Source: Corynebacterium variabile (GTDB lineage Bacteria > Actinomycetota > Actinomycetes > Mycobacteriales > Mycobacteriaceae). Taken from it: DNA of 64,000 bases. The stretch spans positions 62,001 to 126,000 of the forward strand of contig NZ_BJNT01000006.1 of NCBI RefSeq assembly GCF_006539825.1, written 5' to 3'. The notes below the pieces were generated by a model. It saw only the letters and a program-made list of their open reading frames with translations, was not told the origin of the DNA and did not search any database. Each line of letters begins with the position of its first letter. Position 1 is the stretch's first letter. Both the position numbers and the translations under genes were made by a program. This document shows, piece by piece, positions 39,090 to 48,727 of this stretch.

Positions 39090-40559
39090 TCACTCCGCCG
39101 GGTTCACTGCGGAGCGCTCGACCTTGAGTGCGTACTCCTCGCGACGGCGTTCCACGCTCGGCGTGACCCAGCGCCACGAAAACCAGACGACGATCACGAT
39201 CGGGATGGAGACGATGATCGTCCAGAAACCGATCGAGTCGCCGGAGGCGACGAGCACGACGACCAGCAGCAGGAAGGCCAGCGTGACCCAGTTGGAGACC
39301 GGTGCCCACGGCATCCGGAAGGACGGACGCTCGAACTCGCCGGCCTCGGCCCGCTTCTGGAACTTCATCTGGGCCACGATCATCGAACCCCAGGTCAGCA
39401 CCAGCGTGACCGCGGTGAGGTTCATCGCGATGTCGAAAGCCTTGCCCGGGGCGACGTAGTTGATGATCACGCCGATGATGATGACTGCGCTGGTCAGGAC
39501 GATGCCGCCGAAGGGGACGCCACGGTTGTTGAGCTGACCGAGCGCGTGCGGGGCCGAACCGGCGTGGGACATGGTGCGGATGACGCGGCCGGTGGAGTAC
39601 AGGCCGGCGTTGAGCGAGGACAGCACCGCGGTGATGACGACGAGGTTCATGATGTCGCCCATCTGGGAGACACCGACCTTCGAGAACACGGTGACGAAAG
39701 GGCTCTCGTCCGCCTTGAACTCGGTGTACGGCAGCAGCAGCGACATGACGAGCACGGAACCGCAGTACAGGACCAGGATGCGCCACACGACATTGTTCAC
39801 CGCGCGAGGCATCTCGTCGCGGGCGTTCTCGGTCTCACCGGCGGCGGTCGCGATGACCTCGATACCGAGGTAGGCGAAGAAGACACCGGAGGTGACGACG
39901 GCCAGCGGGACGACACCCTCGGGGAAGATGCCGCCGTGGCCGGAGATGTTGTCCAGGCCGGCGGAGAAGCCGCCGATCTCGTGGCCGGTGAGGATGAAGA
40001 TGATGCCGGTGACCAGGAAGATCACGATGGCGGCGACCTTGATGAAACTGAACCAGAACTCCAGCTCACCGAAAACCGCCACGCCGATGACATTGAAGGC
40101 CACGACGATGACCAGGGCGACCAGTGCCAACACCCACTGCGGCACCGAGTCGAAGGCCGGCCAGAACTTCAGGTAGAGGGCGAAGGCGGTCACGTCGGCG
40201 ATGCCGGTGATGGCCCACTGCAGGAAGTAGTTCCAGCCCAGCAGGTAGGCGGCACGCTCGCCGAGGAACTCGCGGGCGTAGGAGACCACACCGCCGGAGC
40301 TCGGCCGGTGCATGACCAGCTCACCGATGGCGCGCAGCACGAGGAAGCCGAAGAAACCGCACACCGCGTAGGCGATGAACAGAGACGGGCCGGCGTCATG
40401 CAGGCGTCCACCGGCACCGAGGAACAGGCCGGTGCCGATGGCCGAACCGATGGCCATCATCTGGATGTGGCGGTGCTTGAGGCCCTTCTTGTAGCCCTCC
40501 TGGTCAGCGGTCAGAAACGACGACGTCGCCTGTGGCCCCTGTGTCTGATTCTCTGTCAC
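39090..40559 (-). CDS. Amino-acid permease, APC superfamily (AnsP/CycA/GABA-type)
   Basis: This 489-residue transporter has twelve hydrophobic segments. The APC amino-acid transporter signature HIQMMAIGSAIGTGLFLGAG opens the membrane domain, and GELVMHRPSSGGVVSYA follows. The family includes asparagine, D-serine/D-alanine/glycine and gamma-aminobutyrate permeases; I cannot choose among them. The asparaginase gene nearby makes asparagine a fair guess. The GTG at 40559 has a GGAAGG ribosome site and a TATATA -10-like box about 20 bases upstream. An A+T-rich stretch precedes it. Confidence 0.88.
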   Translation of the reverse strand: MTENQTQGPQATSSFLTADQEGYKKGLKHRHIQMMAIGSAIGTGLFLGAGGRLHDAGPSLFIAYAVCGFFGFLVLRAIGELVMHRPSSGGVVSYAREFLGERAAYLLGWNYFLQWAITGIADVTAFALYLKFWPAFDSVPQWVLALVALVIVVAFNVIGVAVFGELEFWFSFIKVAAIVIFLVTGIIFILTGHEIGGFSAGLDNISGHGGIFPEGVVPLAVVTSGVFFAYLGIEVIATAAGETENARDEMPRAVNNVVWRILVLYCGSVLVMSLLLPYTEFKADESPFVTVFSKVGVSQMGDIMNLVVITAVLSSLNAGLYSTGRVIRTMSHAGSAPHALGQLNNRGVPFGGIVLTSAVIIIGVIINYVAPGKAFDIAMNLTAVTLVLTWGSMIVAQMKFQKRAEAGEFERPSFRMPWAPVSNWVTLAFLLLVVVLVASGDSIGFWTIIVSIPIVIVVWFSWRWVTPSVERRREEYALKVERSAVNPAE

Positions 40560-40617
40560 CGTGGGGCGACCTTCCTTGATATATACCGAAGTAAACTAAG
40601 TTAACCTGGCCCGAGCG

Positions 40618-40678
40618 AACACCAACGCCGGGACCCGGACCCCGGCGTATCTGTCGGAGTTCAGGTCCCGGCGGTGTT
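40618..40678. promoter_or_regulatory. Imperfect long inverted repeat between ileS and the permease
   Basis: The left arm AACACC-AAC-GCCGGGACC (40618-40635) pairs with the right arm GGTCCCGGC-GGTGTT (40664-40678), leaving a three-base bulge. The inner GCCGGG can instead pair with CCCGGC at 40641-40646, giving two alternative hairpins. There is no U-run. It may end ileS transcription by another route or control the permease mRNA. Confidence 0.45.
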
Positions 40679-40720
40679 CCCGTCGGAATGGTCTGTTGCT
40701 CTTGAAGTTGTCGGTCGGCG

Positions 40721-43700
40721 TCAGTTGCCGGTGACGCGCTCCACGGAGACCGTGCAGTCGTCGCCGGTGTCGTGCGTGAGCACCTCACCGGTGATGACCC
40801 TAGCCGAGGTGGCGAGAACTTCGCGCGCGATGGTGTCGATACGGGCCTCCGCCCACCCCCGTCGTCCCTCCGGGACGGACAGCACGAGACTGATCCGGTC
40901 GGAGACGTCGAAGTCCTCGGTACGGCGGGCGTCCTGGATGCCGCGGATACGGTCCGCGGCCCAGCCCTCGGCCTCCAGCTCCTCGGTGAGTGTCATGTCG
41001 AGCACGACAAGCCCCTCGGTGCCGGGGATCTCGGCGGTGCGTTCCGGGTCGACGGCGACGAGCTTGCGGGAGTACTCCCCCTCGATCAGCTCGATGCCGT
41101 CGGCGACGACCGCACCGGACCCCGAGACGGTGTAGTTGCCGGACTTCACGGCCTTGATGACCTTCTGCACGTCCCTGCCGAGGCGGGGGCCGGCGGCACG
41201 GGCGTTGACGACCACATCGAAGCGACCCACGGAGTTCACGTCATCGGTCAGGATGACCTCCTTGACGTTCACCTCGTCTCGGATGATGTCGGTGAAGTCG
41301 GCGAGACGCGCCGAGGACGGCAGCGCCACGGTGAGGTTCTGCAGCGGCAGGCGGTTGCGCAGCTTGTTCGCCTTACGCAGTGAGGAGGACGCGGAGCAGA
41401 CGCTGCGGACCTCGTCCATGGCGACGACCAGGCCGGCGTCCGCCGGGAACTCGTCGGCGTCCGGCCAGTCGGTGAGGTGCACGGAGCGTCCACCGGTCAG
41501 ACCGCGCCAGATGACCTCGGTGGACATCGGCAGAAGCGGCGCACTGATGCGGCAGAGGGTCTCCAGCACCGTGTACAGGGTGTTGAAGGCCTCCGGGAAT
41601 TCACCGTCGCCGGCCCAGAAGCGGTCACGGGAGCGGCGCACGTACCAGTTGGTCAGCGCGTCGCAGAACTGCCGGATCTCGTCGGTGGCCGCCGCGATAT
41701 TCGTGGCGTCCAGCGACGCGGTGACCTCGGCGACCGTGTCATGCAGCTTGGCGAGGATGTAGCGGTCCAGGACGTTGGTGGACGCCGTGGAGCGCTCGGC
41801 CGGGGTGTGGGCGTAGAGCCGCAGGAAGGAGTACGCGTTCCACATCGGCAGCATCGCCTGGCGGACACCCTCACGGATGCCCTGCTCGGTGACGATAAGG
41901 TTGCCGCCACGCAGGATCGGCGAGCTCATGAGGAACCAGCGCATCGCGTCGGAGCCGTCGCGGTCGAAGACGCCGTTGACGTCGGGGTAGTTGCCCTTGG
42001 ACTTGGACATCTTCAGGCCGTCGTCGCCGAGCACGATGCCGTGCGAGACGACCTTCTTGAATGCCGGGCGGTCGAACAGTGCGGTGGACAGGACATGGAG
42101 CAGGTAGAACCAGCCACGGGTCTGTCCGATGTACTCGACGATGAAGTCCGCCGGCGAGTGGGTGTCGAACCAGTCCTTGTTCTCGAACGGGTAGTGCACC
42201 TGGGCGAAGGGCATGGAGCCGGAGTCGAACCAGACGTCGAGGACGTCAGGGACGCGGCGCATGGTGGACTTCCCCGTCGGGTCATCCGGGTTCGGCCGGG
42301 TCAGCTCGTCGATGTACGGGCGGTGGAGGGACTGCGGGCGGACGCCGAAGTCAGCCTCGAGCTCATCAAGGGAACCGTAGACGTCGATGCGCGGGTAGGC
42401 ATCGTCGTCGGAGACCCACACCGGGATCGGGGAACCCCAGTAGCGGGACCGGGAGATGTTCCAGTCACGCGCGCCCTCGAGCCACTTGCCGAACTGTCCG
42501 TCGCGGATGTGCTCCGGGATCCACTCGATCTGGTCGTGGTTGAGCTCGACCATACGGTCACGGAAGGTCGTGACGGAGACGAACCAGCTGGGCAGTGCCA
42601 TGTAAATCAGCGGCTCACCGGATCGCCAGGAGTGCGGGTAGGAGTGCTCGATGGTCTGGTCGCGGACGATCCGCGCCTTTTCCTTGAGGTCCCGGATGAT
42701 CTGCCGGTTGGCGTCGAAGACGAGCTGTCCCTCGTAGTCAGGCACCAGGGAGGTGAACTTTCCGTCCATGTCGACCGGGATGACGACCTCGATCCCTGCG
42801 GCGTTGCAGGTGTTCATGTCGTCCTCACCGAAGGCCGGGGCCTGGTGGACGATACCGGTACCGTCCTCGGTGGTGACGTAGTCCGCGGCGAGGATGCGGA
42901 AGGCACCCTGCTGCGCACGGTCGGCGAAGTAGTCGAAGGGCGGGGTGTAGGTCAGGCCCACGAGCTGGTCACCCGTGAATTCGGCGACGATCTCGGCGTC
43001 CTCCCCCAGCTCCTTGGCGTACGCGCCCATGAGGTCCTTGGCGAGCAGCACCTTCCGACCGGCGACGGCCTCGGCACCGTCGGCGGCGACCTTCACCAGG
43101 GCGTAGGTGACGGTCGGGTTGACCGCGAGTGCCAGGTGCGAGGGCAGGGTCCACGGGGTGGTCGTCCAGGCCAGCGGGGCAGCGTCGGCGAGCTCGGGGT
43201 GTGCGGCGAGAGTCTCGACCGCGGCGGTGCCGGGCCAGGCACCGGTGACCGGGAAGGTCACGGTGACGGTGGGGTCCTGACGCATCTTGTAGGAGTCATC
43301 CAGGCGGGTCTCCTGGTTGGACAGCGGGGTGTGCTCGGCCCAGGAGTACGGCAGGACGCGGAAGCCCTGGTAGATCAGACCCTTGTCGTAGAGGGTCTTG
43401 AAGGCCCAGATCACGGACTCCATGTAGGAGAGGTCCATGGTCTTGTAGCCGTTGTCGAAGTCGACCCAGCGGGCCTGGCGGGTGACGTAGTCCTTCCACT
43501 CCCCCGCGTACCGCAGCACTGACTTGGCGCAGTAGTCGTTGAACGCGGCGAGGCCCATCTCCTCGATCTCGCCCTTGTCCTTGATGCCGAGCTGCTTCTC
43601 GGCCTCGAGTTCAGCCGGCAGACCGTGGGTGTCCCAGCCGAAGACGCGCGGAACCTTGTAGCCGCGCATGGTCTTGTAGCGCGGGACGATGTCCTTGACG

Positions 43701-43918
43701 TAGCCGGTGAGCAGGTGGCCGTAGTGCGGCAGGCCGTTGGCGAAGGGCGGGCCGTCGTAGAAGATGTACTCTTCGGCGCCCTCACGGTTCCTCAGTGATT
43801 CCCGGAACGTGTCGTCCTCTGCCCAGTAGGACAGGACGTTCTGCTCCATGAGAGGGAATGAGCTGGTGCCGTCACTCATGTCTGTGCGGGGGTAGGCACC
43901 GCCGGCGGGGGTGGTCAT
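40721..43918 (-). CDS. ileS: Isoleucyl-tRNA synthetase, eukaryote-like (type 2)
   Basis: This class I synthetase charges tRNA-Ile and edits valine. It has 1065 residues. The HIGH-type signature is [23 protein letters not shown] with [18 protein letters not shown], and the KMSKS-type loop is [16 protein letters not shown]. The HYGH form, the GWDTHGLP segment and the length place it in the eukaryote-like IleS2 class seen in mycobacteria, which is typically insensitive to mupirocin. The ATG at 43918 ([13 protein letters not shown]) directly follows the T-box sequestrator stem. Expression should rise when uncharged tRNA-Ile accumulates. Confidence 0.97.
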   Translation of the reverse strand: MTTPAGGAYPRTDMSDGTSSFPLMEQNVLSYWAEDDTFRESLRNREGAEEYIFYDGPPFANGLPHYGHLLTGYVKDIVPRYKTMRGYKVPRVFGWDTHGLPAELEAEKQLGIKDKGEIEEMGLAAFNDYCAKSVLRYAGEWKDYVTRQARWVDFDNGYKTMDLSYMESVIWAFKTLYDKGLIYQGFRVLPYSWAEHTPLSNQETRLDDSYKMRQDPTVTVTFPVTGAWPGTAAVETLAAHPELADAAPLAWTTTPWTLPSHLALAVNPTVTYALVKVAADGAEAVAGRKVLLAKDLMGAYAKELGEDAEIVAEFTGDQLVGLTYTPPFDYFADRAQQGAFRILAADYVTTEDGTGIVHQAPAFGEDDMNTCNAAGIEVVIPVDMDGKFTSLVPDYEGQLVFDANRQIIRDLKEKARIVRDQTIEHSYPHSWRSGEPLIYMALPSWFVSVTTFRDRMVELNHDQIEWIPEHIRDGQFGKWLEGARDWNISRSRYWGSPIPVWVSDDDAYPRIDVYGSLDELEADFGVRPQSLHRPYIDELTRPNPDDPTGKSTMRRVPDVLDVWFDSGSMPFAQVHYPFENKDWFDTHSPADFIVEYIGQTRGWFYLLHVLSTALFDRPAFKKVVSHGIVLGDDGLKMSKSKGNYPDVNGVFDRDGSDAMRWFLMSSPILRGGNLIVTEQGIREGVRQAMLPMWNAYSFLRLYAHTPAERSTASTNVLDRYILAKLHDTVAEVTASLDATNIAAATDEIRQFCDALTNWYVRRSRDRFWAGDGEFPEAFNTLYTVLETLCRISAPLLPMSTEVIWRGLTGGRSVHLTDWPDADEFPADAGLVVAMDEVRSVCSASSSLRKANKLRNRLPLQNLTVALPSSARLADFTDIIRDEVNVKEVILTDDVNSVGRFDVVVNARAAGPRLGRDVQKVIKAVKSGNYTVSGSGAVVADGIELIEGEYSRKLVAVDPERTAEIPGTEGLVVLDMTLTEELEAEGWAADRIRGIQDARRTEDFDVSDRISLVLSVPEGRRGWAEARIDTIAREVLATSARVITGEVLTHDTGDDCTVSVERVTGN

Positions 43919-44181
43919 CGCGGACTCCTTGAAGGTTGTTCGTCTCAAGTCCGCGGGGACGCGTCCGTTGCCGGTCGCGCGGTACCACCCCGCTTGATCT
44001 CCCCCACCGCCGAATGTCGTGGGGAGTTCCGCTCATCATGCGGCGTGACGTGCCGCGGTCCCGTCCGGTTCTACTGGGGACGACAGGCTCTACGCCCGGC
44101 GTCCGGTTCTTCCGGAGTGCTCCCCGGTGATGGCCGGATCAGTGCACGTGGTGGCCCCGCACGGCGGCGCGGGACCCACTA
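43919..44181 (-). promoter_or_regulatory. Translational T-box riboswitch, Ile-specific
   Basis: This leader senses uncharged tRNA-Ile and controls ileS translation. The conserved T-box sequence GGGGTGGTACCGCG lies at 43978-43991; its UGGU pairs with the ACCA end of tRNA-Ile. A stem I specifier AUC (Ile) is at 44129-44131 within CCATCACCGGGGAGC, as in other actinobacterial ileS T-boxes. Without tRNA, CGCGGACT (43948-43955) pairs with AGTCCGCG (43919-43926) and buries the ribosome site AAGGAG. With tRNA, the T-box ACCGCG instead pairs with the same CGCGG and frees it. No terminator is present. Confidence 0.92.
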
Positions 44182-44187
44182 GGGGGC

Positions 44188-44193
44188 AGTATA
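44188..44193 (-). promoter_or_regulatory. -10 box of the ileS T-box transcript
   Basis: TATACT on the minus strand matches the actinobacterial -10 consensus and lies just inside the end of the small membrane-protein gene. A possible -35 at 44209-44219 is poorly spaced. Transcription would start near 44181. Confidence 0.6.
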
Positions 44194-44199
44194 GCCCCT

Positions 44200-44358
44200 C
44201 TACCGTCGTTTCAGTGCAACGAGGTCGACGATGAAAAGTACGACGCCGACAGCAGCGACCCCCACGCACACCCACGCCCACACCACTGATCCCATGTACA
44301 GGGCCACCAGCAGTGCGATGAACCCGAGGAGGGACAGGATGAGGGAGAGGGCGAGCAT
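44200..44358 (-). CDS. 52-residue membrane protein between divIVA and ileS
   Basis: A short gene runs from ATG 44358 to the TAG at 44200-44202. The product begins MLALSLILSLLGFIALLVAL, continues through VVWAWVCVGVAAVGVVLFIV, and ends DLVALKRR. It therefore has two membrane segments with a positive C-terminus. It follows divIVA by 21 bases. A small membrane protein at this position is conserved in Corynebacterium, which supports it as a real gene. Function unknown; a link to polar growth is inferred from the neighbour only. Its stop abuts the T-box promoter. Confidence 0.75.
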   Translation of the reverse strand: MLALSLILSLLGFIALLVALYMGSVVWAWVCVGVAAVGVVLFIVDLVALKRR

Positions 44359-44379
44359 GGGGGTCAGTGGCTCCGGCTG

Positions 44380-45432
44380 CTACTTCTTGTTGCCGAAGTT
44401 GATGTTGTTCGCCGAGGGGGCGGCGGTGCTCCGGCTGTTGAGCTCCTCGAGCTGGGACTCGAGGAAGGTCTTCAGGCGGGTGCGGTACTCCCGCTCGTAG
44501 GTACGCAGCTCGTCGATGCGTCCCTCGAGGGTCGTCTGCTGCTTCTTGATGGTCGCCATGATCTCGGTGTGCTTGCGCTCGGCGTCCTGCTCCAGGGAAG
44601 TGGCCTTCTCCTGGGCGGCCCGGACCTGGGCCTCGGACTGGGCGGTCGCATCGGCGAGGAGGGTGTCCGCCTTCTGGCGGGCGTCGCCGACCAGTGTGTC
44701 GGACTGCTGACGGGCATCGGCCAGGAGCTTCTCGGAGGTCTGCTTGGCCTCGGCGAGCTGCTTCTCGGACCGCTGCTTGGCATCAGCCAGCTGGGACTGC
44801 GAGGTGCTGTTGGCGGAGTCGAGGGTCTTCTCCGCCTCGGAACGCGCCTCGGAGAGCATGGACTGCGCCTCCTGCTTCGCGTCCCCGGTGAGACGGTCGG
44901 CCATCTCCTGGGCCAGGGACAGGACGCGGGCGGCCTGCATGTGGGTCTCGGCGGAGGCGGTGCCGTCGCCGGCGGGCGCAGCGGCTGCGACCTGCTGGGT
45001 CGTGGCAGCCTGCTCGCCCTGCGCGGAAGCCTTCTGGGCGTCCGCCGCGGCGCGCTCTGCCTTGGTGGCCCGCTCCTCGGCGGCCCGGGCAGCGGTCTGC
45101 GCGTTCTTGAGCTGAAGCTCCAGGTCCTTGACCCGTGCCTCGGCACGGGTCCGGCCCTCTTCCGCGGACTGCGCAGCGGCGGTCGCACGCTCGAGTTCCT
45201 CGGGATCGGTGGCGGATGCGGCAGCGGCGGCGCCGGTAGCCTCAGCGGCCGGTGCGGCAGAGGCACCGGACTCGAGCTGGGAGCGGAGCTCCTCCTTCTC
45301 GTCCTCAAGCTCGGCGAGCGTGTCCTCAACGAGATCGAGGAACTGGTCGACCTCGTCCTCGTTGTAGCCACGCTTGCCGATCGGCGGCTTGCTGAAGGCC
45401 ACGTTATGAACGTCAGCGGGAGTCAACGGCAT
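44380..45432 (-). CDS. divIVA: DivIVA/Wag31 polar-growth coiled-coil protein
   Basis: DivIVA marks cell poles and septa and directs polar peptidoglycan growth in actinobacteria, where it is often essential. The 350-residue protein has the conserved N-terminal membrane-binding domain ([39 protein letters not shown] in pieces). An Ala-rich linker and a long coiled coil from about residue 165 to 330 follow, with near-regular repeats such as [26 protein letters not shown]. It ends NINFGNKK. It has its own promoter with a TATAAT box and a leader of about 90 bases. Confidence 0.96.
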   Translation of the reverse strand: MPLTPADVHNVAFSKPPIGKRGYNEDEVDQFLDLVEDTLAELEDEKEELRSQLESGASAAPAAEATGAAAAASATDPEELERATAAAQSAEEGRTRAEARVKDLELQLKNAQTAARAAEERATKAERAAADAQKASAQGEQAATTQQVAAAAPAGDGTASAETHMQAARVLSLAQEMADRLTGDAKQEAQSMLSEARSEAEKTLDSANSTSQSQLADAKQRSEKQLAEAKQTSEKLLADARQQSDTLVGDARQKADTLLADATAQSEAQVRAAQEKATSLEQDAERKHTEIMATIKKQQTTLEGRIDELRTYEREYRTRLKTFLESQLEELNSRSTAAPSANNINFGNKK

Positions 45433-45756
45433 CGGTAGTTCCCTTCACAGTCGGTGTATCAGGTTCAGATCCTAGCAGGCACCGCAGACAAGAGTCTGAA
45501 GTTCAACCTCAAGTGCAATCTATCAGCAAAATTATAGAGCAACTTCAACCCCACTAGCAACAGAGGCCCCATAAGAACCCGTGAGGACCCCTCGAAATTG
45601 AAGAAGCCGCCGTCTCGCCCGGACCCACATTCCAGGGAAGACGACGACTTCGGTCACTACACACGACATCTCCGCGAACTCAGGGCCACGAAGACATGTC
45701 CAGTGTAGCTGGGCCGGGAAAGAGACACAACGGATATTGCGATATTAGTTTCCCGG
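45433..45756. promoter_or_regulatory. divIVA promoter and yggT-divIVA intergenic region
   Basis: This is the longest gene-free stretch (324 bases) and is A+T-rich for the region. On the minus strand, -35 TTGCTA (45555-45560) and -10 TATAAT (45531-45536) are 18 bases apart, a strong promoter for divIVA. Just after yggT, CCGGGAAA (45714-45721) and TTTCCCGG (45749-45756) form an 8-bp inverted repeat around a 27-base loop, probably an mRNA 3' structure. I see no small gene here. Confidence 0.65.
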
Positions 45757-46056
45757 TCACGCCATACCGTTGGCCACGGAGATCAGGATCGTGACCAGAA
45801 TAGACAACCCGAAGAAGAGCACCAGGATCGAGACATCCAGTGCCACACCTCCGAACCGGACCGGCGGAATGAGCTTCCGCAGCGGCTTCACGGCGACGTC
45901 CGTAAGTACGAACATCGGTTCCGCGACCAGCGCAAACCCGCGCGACGGGGACCACCGGCGGGAAAAGGACCGGATCATCTCGATGATCACCCGGCCCAGC
46001 AGAATGAACCAGTAGACGCGCAGGACGAGAGCGACGATGTAGAGCGCAGTAGCCAC
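45757..46056 (-). CDS. YggT-family membrane protein
   Basis: This 99-residue protein has two or three hydrophobic segments: ALYIVALVLRVYWFILLGRVIIEMI at the N-terminus and SILVLFFGLSILVTILISVAN at the C-terminus. RGFALVAEPMFVLTDVAVKPLRKLIPPVRFGGVALD (in pieces) lies between them. YggT genes sit in dcw clusters next to sepF in many Gram-positive bacteria. The role in envelope or division biology is not defined. It is six bases after sepF. Confidence 0.92.
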   Translation of the reverse strand: MATALYIVALVLRVYWFILLGRVIIEMIRSFSRRWSPSRGFALVAEPMFVLTDVAVKPLRKLIPPVRFGGVALDVSILVLFFGLSILVTILISVANGMA

Positions 46057-46062
46057 AGTCGG

Positions 46063-46662
46063 TTACCGCTCCCCGGAGAGCCGGGACTCGAGAGTGTCCT
46101 TCTGCTCCAGGTTCAGACGGACCCCCTCGGGCAGCAGAGCGAAGTTCCGGGAACCGCCGATCTTCTCGACCTTGCCGTCGCGGCCGGCCGCGAGTCCGCC
46201 GATGTAGGCGAGGAACTGGAGCCCCTCGGCCTTGTCGAGGTCGCTGAGGTTGAAGCCCACGATGTCGCCCCGGCGGTACTCCGGGGTGACCTTGTTCACG
46301 TCCCGGTACTCACAGACCTCGACGATGACGAGTTCGGGAGTGTGTGCCGGGACCGCGGCAGGTTCGACGACGGCGGGTCGACCTGGCACGCGGTCACGGT
46401 CGCCGAGACCGGCGCCGGGACGCGCACTCTCCGGACGGCCGTAGCGGCTGTGCTCCCGGGCGGGGGTGGGATCGGCGTGCCGGCCCGACGTGGCCCCGTA
46501 GCGGTCTTCAGGCTCCGGACGACGGTCGTCGCGTCGGTGCTCACGACGGTCATCGTCCTGGAAGTCGTCGAACTCGTCCCGGGGGTAGTCCCGGTCGTCG
46601 AAGCTGTCGATGGCACCGAAGCCGAAGAAGCCCTTGGTCTTCTCGATGAATCCCTCTGCCAT
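46063..46662 (-). CDS. sepF: Cell division protein SepF
   Basis: SepF anchors FtsZ to the membrane and shapes the Z-ring; in actinobacteria it is the main early anchor. The 199-residue protein starts with an amphipathic membrane-binding helix (MAEGFIEKTKGFFGFG). A long, charged disordered linker follows (about residues 20-105), then the SepF core: LVIVEVCEYRDVNKVTPEYRRGDIVGFNLSDLD and QFLAYIGGLAAGRDGKVEKIGG (in pieces). The ATG at 46662 is preferred; a GTG at 46674 is in frame. It binds the C-terminal DLDLPDFF end of FtsZ encoded upstream. Confidence 0.94.
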   Translation of the reverse strand: MAEGFIEKTKGFFGFGAIDSFDDRDYPRDEFDDFQDDDRREHRRDDRRPEPEDRYGATSGRHADPTPAREHSRYGRPESARPGAGLGDRDRVPGRPAVVEPAAVPAHTPELVIVEVCEYRDVNKVTPEYRRGDIVGFNLSDLDKAEGLQFLAYIGGLAAGRDGKVEKIGGSRNFALLPEGVRLNLEQKDTLESRLSGER

Positions 46663-46713
46663 GGTCTCACTCACTTTCGTCGCTCGTCGTTCTCTGGTCC
46701 AAAGGTACCGGTG

Positions 46714-47451
46714 TCAGGGCATCCAGACCACTGAAGCCTGCCGTCCCGTGGTCCCTTCTCTCCGGTAGGAGAAGAAGTTCTGCTCCGAGACCGTGCTGCG
46801 CGGGTCTGCGTCAATGGACCGGACACCGAGCCCCAGCAGCTGCCGGGTGATCCCGGCCCTGATGTCGAGACCCGGGGTACCCACCCTGGTGGTGGTCCGG
46901 GATCCGGGGAGACGGGATTCCACGTCGGCCGCCATGGCCTCGGGAACCTCGTAGTCCTCCCCCGCCGCCGCAGCACCGAGCAGGGCGTGGATCCGGGCCG
47001 GGGAAGCCCCGAGTTCCACCATCGCGTCCACGGCCTTCCGGACGATGCCGTTGCGCGCACCGGTCCGGCCGGCGTGCACCGCGGCAACCACACCCGCCTC
47101 CTCGTCGGAGAGCAGGACGGGTACACAGTCGGCGGTGAGGACGACCAGGGCCACTCCGGGCAGCGTGGTGACCAGTGCGTCGGTCACCTCCACCGGGTTG
47201 CCGTCGAGACTGTCGAGCAGCTCAGCGGTCACCTCGGTGACGTTCGGGGAATGAACCTGCTCCATGTAGACCATCCGGTCGGCAGGGACATCCAGCAGGG
47301 ACGCCAGGCGCGCACGGTTGGCGGCGACGGCGGTCGGGTCGTCCCCGACATGGTGACCGAGGTTGAAGCTGCCGTAGACGCCCTCGGAGGCGCCGCCGGT
47401 GCGGTCGGTGACGACCTTACGGACCCTGCGGTCCTTTCGGCCGTCCCCCAC
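46714..47451 (-). CDS. pgeF: PgeF/YfiH-family peptidoglycan-editing (polyphenol oxidase-fold) protein
   Basis: This 245-residue protein of the DUF152 family has the metal-site residues His, Cys and His in EQVHSPNV, LTADCVPVLL and VHAGRTGARNGIV. YfiH proteins have been reported as purine-nucleoside phosphorylases/adenosine deaminases and as factors that keep wrong residues out of peptidoglycan precursors. The GTG at 47451 starts just inside the gap after ftsZ. In Corynebacterium glutamicum a YggS-type PLP gene lies between this gene and sepF. Here only about 50 bases separate them, so that gene is absent. Confidence 0.92.
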   Translation of the reverse strand: MGDGRKDRRVRKVVTDRTGGASEGVYGSFNLGHHVGDDPTAVAANRARLASLLDVPADRMVYMEQVHSPNVTEVTAELLDSLDGNPVEVTDALVTTLPGVALVVLTADCVPVLLSDEEAGVVAAVHAGRTGARNGIVRKAVDAMVELGASPARIHALLGAAAAGEDYEVPEAMAADVESRLPGSRTTTRVGTPGLDIRAGITRQLLGLGVRSIDADPRSTVSEQNFFSYRREGTTGRQASVVWMP

Positions 47452-47455
47452 CGAC

Positions 47456-48727
47456 TCAGAAGAAGTCGGGGAGATCAAGGTCATCCTCCGCTTCCTCGCG
47501 ACGGCGGGAGCCCCGACCGTTGCGGGCCGCTCCCTCGTGCGGAGTGAACAGACCGTCGTTCTCGCGCTGCTGGCGGGACTGGGCCGCCGCACGCTGGGGA
47601 CGGTCCGGCGCGGCGTCCTGACCGAAGATCCCCTGACGGGACTCGGACTCACGGGACGGGGCCGGACGGTAGGCGGGCTGCTCGGCGGCCGGAACCTGGG
47701 CGGGCTGCTCGGCGGGCTGCACCGGGTCCACCGGCTCCGGGGCGCGGTGCTGACCGCGGCCCGGCAGGGCGTTGACGTTGGCGGAGTCGTCGAAACCGGT
47801 GGCGATGACGGTCACACGCACCTCGTCACCCAGGGAGTCGTCGACGATGGTTCCGAAGATGATGTTGGCGTCCTCGTCGGCGAGCTCCTCAACCAGGGAG
47901 GCCGCCTCGTTGACCTCGAACAGACCGAGGTCGCCGCCGCCGGCGAAGGACAGCAGGACGCCGGTCGCGCCCTCCATGGTGGCCTCCAGCAGCGGGGAAT
48001 TGATCGCCGCCTGGGCGGCCTCCTTGGCGCGGTTGTCGCCACGGGCGACACCGACACCCATGAGGGCGGAACCGGCGTCCGTCATGACGGAGCGGACGTC
48101 GGCGAAGTCGACGTTGATCATGCCCGGAGTGGTGATCAGCTTGGTGATGCCCTCGACACCGGAGTGCAGGACCTCATCGGCCAGACGGAAGGCCTCCATG
48201 AGCTGCAGCGAAGCATCGCTGGCCTTCAGCAGGCTGTCGTTCGGGATGACGATGAGGGTGTCACAGACGTCCTTGAGCTGGTCGATGCCCTCCAGTGCCT
48301 GCTTGGCACGCTTGCGACCCTCGAAGCCGAAGGGTCGGGTGACGATGCCGACGGTCAGCGCGCCCTGCTTCTTGGCGATCTGGGCGACCACGGGAGCAGC
48401 GCCCGTACCGGTTCCGCCACCCTCACCGCAGGTCACGAAGACCATGTCCGAGCCTTCGAGCATCTCCTCGATCTGGTCCCGGCTGTCCTCGGCCGCGGCG
48501 CGGCCGACCTCCGGGTTCGCACCGGCGCCGAGGCCACGGGTCTTCTCCCGTCCGATGTCGAGTTTGGAGTCCGCGTCGGTGAACATCAGTGCCTGCGCAT
48601 CGGTGTTGATCGCCACGAACTCCACCCCCTGAAGGTTCGCCTCGATCATCCGGTTGACGGCGTTCACGCCGCCGCCGCCCACACCGACCACGGTGATCTT
48701 GGCGATGTGGTTGTCAAAGTCGCTCAT
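47456..48727 (-). CDS. ftsZ: Cell division GTPase FtsZ
   Basis: FtsZ is the tubulin homologue that forms the Z-ring. It has 423 residues. The GTP-binding signature GGGTGTG is at residues 103-109, and the synergy loop region [11 protein letters not shown] follows. A ~110-residue disordered linker rich in Gln/Pro/Arg leads to the conserved C-terminal peptide DDLDLPDFF, which binds SepF. The ATG at 48727 ([15 protein letters not shown]) is standard. It has its own upstream control region of 146 bases with a stem-loop. Confidence 0.98.
   Translation of the reverse strand: MSDFDNHIAKITVVGVGGGGVNAVNRMIEANLQGVEFVAINTDAQALMFTDADSKLDIGREKTRGLGAGANPEVGRAAAEDSRDQIEEMLEGSDMVFVTCGEGGGTGTGAAPVVAQIAKKQGALTVGIVTRPFGFEGRKRAKQALEGIDQLKDVCDTLIVIPNDSLLKASDASLQLMEAFRLADEVLHSGVEGITKLITTPGMINVDFADVRSVMTDAGSALMGVGVARGDNRAKEAAQAAINSPLLEATMEGATGVLLSFAGGGDLGLFEVNEAASLVEELADEDANIIFGTIVDDSLGDEVRVTVIATGFDDSANVNALPGRGQHRAPEPVDPVQPAEQPAQVPAAEQPAYRPAPSRESESRQGIFGQDAAPDRPQRAAAQSRQQRENDGLFTPHEGAARNGRGSRRREEAEDDLDLPDFF

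Noticed and set aside
41477..43522. A 681-codon open frame opposite ileS
   Set aside because: Antisense to a clear synthetase; no ribosome site and no recognisable domain.
45433..45756. A+T-rich stretch as a replication origin or small RNA locus
   Set aside because: No DnaA-box cluster or iterons; a divIVA promoter and a yggT 3' structure explain it adequately.
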